The position numbers were made by a program, and so were the translations under genes. Shown one piece after another: positions 63,631-64,000 of a stretch of DNA of 64,000 nucleotides (position 1 is its first letter; every line of letters starts with the position of its first letter). The DNA lies in NCBI RefSeq assembly GCF_017876775.1, contig NZ_JAGIOP010000002.1:2170001-2234000 (forward strand), in the 5' to 3' direction. The stretch comes from Mycolicibacterium lutetiense. GTDB lineage: Bacteria; Actinomycetota; Actinomycetes; Mycobacteriales; Mycobacteriaceae. A model generated the notes under the pieces. That model saw only the letters and a program-made list of their open reading frames with translations. It was not told the DNA's origin and ran no database searches.

Positions 63631-64000
63631 CGTCGTTGACGGTTGACCAGCGTGCCCGCTTGGAGGATCTGGTGTTGGCGGCGCGGGGGTTGCTTGAGGC
63701 TGATCTGGTGTCGGTGGCTGCGGGTAGGTACGGCATCGATGCCGATGGACGTGTCGTCGATGAGGATCAGCTGCAGTTGGATCCGATCGAGTTGGCTGAT
63801 CGCCGGGAGTTGTTGACGGTTCTGGAGTATCTGCGCCTGCAGGGATCCGGTGATGAACTGGCAGTAACAGCCATGATCCGCGAGGCCGTGTTCACGCACT
63901 TGAATCGGCTGTTGTCGATTCGCATCGCCGAGCAGTCCGGGTTGTTTCCCCAGTCGTTGGCCGCTGGCCGCGGGTCCCATGGTTTCACCGATCTTCTCGA
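63627..64000 (+). CDS. pglX: PglX-type BREX adenine methyltransferase, N-terminus (truncated by window)
   Basis: Open frame from GTG 63627 running off the window. ARLEDLVLAARGLLEADLVS and AMIREAVFTHLNRLLSIRIA with EQSGLFPQSLAAGRGSHGF match the PglX N-terminal region. GTGA overlap with the 3' end of brxC. In intact BREX it marks host DNA at adenine; pglZ, brxD and brxHI would be expected beyond the window in type 6 loci. Confidence 0.85.
   Translation, partial: MTSLTVDQRARLEDLVLAARGLLEADLVSVAAGRYGIDADGRVVDEDQLQLDPIELADRRELLTVLEYLRLQGSGDELAVTAMIREAVFTHLNRLLSIRIAEQSGLFPQSLAAGRGSHGFTDLL

Noticed and set aside
1..64000. CRISPR arrays, rRNA and tRNA genes
   Set aside because: I looked for regularly spaced repeats and for cloverleaf or rRNA signatures and saw none; short elements could have been missed without computation.

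Overview
The window is high-GC actinobacterial DNA and fits a rapidly growing Mycobacterium/Mycolicibacterium chromosome. The evidence is a RecBCD-type operon, a YkuD L,D-transpeptidase with the mycobacterial SHGCLN active site, a DUF2510 membrane protein, many GTG/TTG starts and mycobacterial-type secreted and lipoproteins. The species assignment is an inference from gene families; no rRNA, tRNA or CRISPR array was seen.

Positions 1-15.5 kb are ordinary chromosome: recB (5' end outside the window), recD, small membrane proteins, an exported alpha/beta hydrolase, a divergent TetR regulator, an L,D-transpeptidase, a LOG-family protein, release factor 3 (prfC), a CaCA-type cation exchanger, a phytase-esterase-like lipoprotein and a small secreted protein. 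From 15.5 to 21 kb an SMC/Rad50-like ATPase with a CPVC zinc-hook motif is split by nested IS1380-family elements. The flanking CTTAG duplication allows exact in-frame reconstruction of an 802-residue protein. A Doc-type toxin-antitoxin pair with a perfect 9+9 bp inverted repeat follows.

Positions 21-30.6 kb hold a DUF2510 protein, a metallophosphoesterase, an MscS channel, an NrtR-like Nudix regulator divergent from an ADP-ribosylglycohydrolase fused to a CX5R phosphatase-like domain, a membrane protein, a zinc-site/HNH-like protein and an OPT transporter. From 30.6 to 34.7 kb an IS3 element carries an inserted IS30 element and lies 18 bp upstream of a frameshifted Fic gene. From 34.7 to 41 kb there are SWIM, RNase H-like and EEP-fold proteins, then a two-gene putative nuclease cassette between two 39-bp direct repeats, the second inside an HNH-gene remnant.

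Positions 41-64 kb form a dense defence island: a Macro-like/SIR2 protein with an altered catalytic motif divergent from a serine hydrolase with a hydrophobic segment; a four-gene operon (2116-residue HEPN/DUF4011/helicase/nuclease/DUF3320 protein, small HTH-like protein, McrB, McrC); and, divergent from it, a BREX operon of the brxE-first (type 6) arrangement: brxE, brxA, brxB, brxC, pglX. brxC is broken by an ISL3-family element (8-bp target duplication) and by an in-frame stop near its 3' end. A paralogue of the small protein in the McrBC operon lies alone at 41.2-41.6 kb. In all, four IS families and at least four disrupted genes lie in the accessory half of the window, which suggests repeated acquisition and decay of defence genes.
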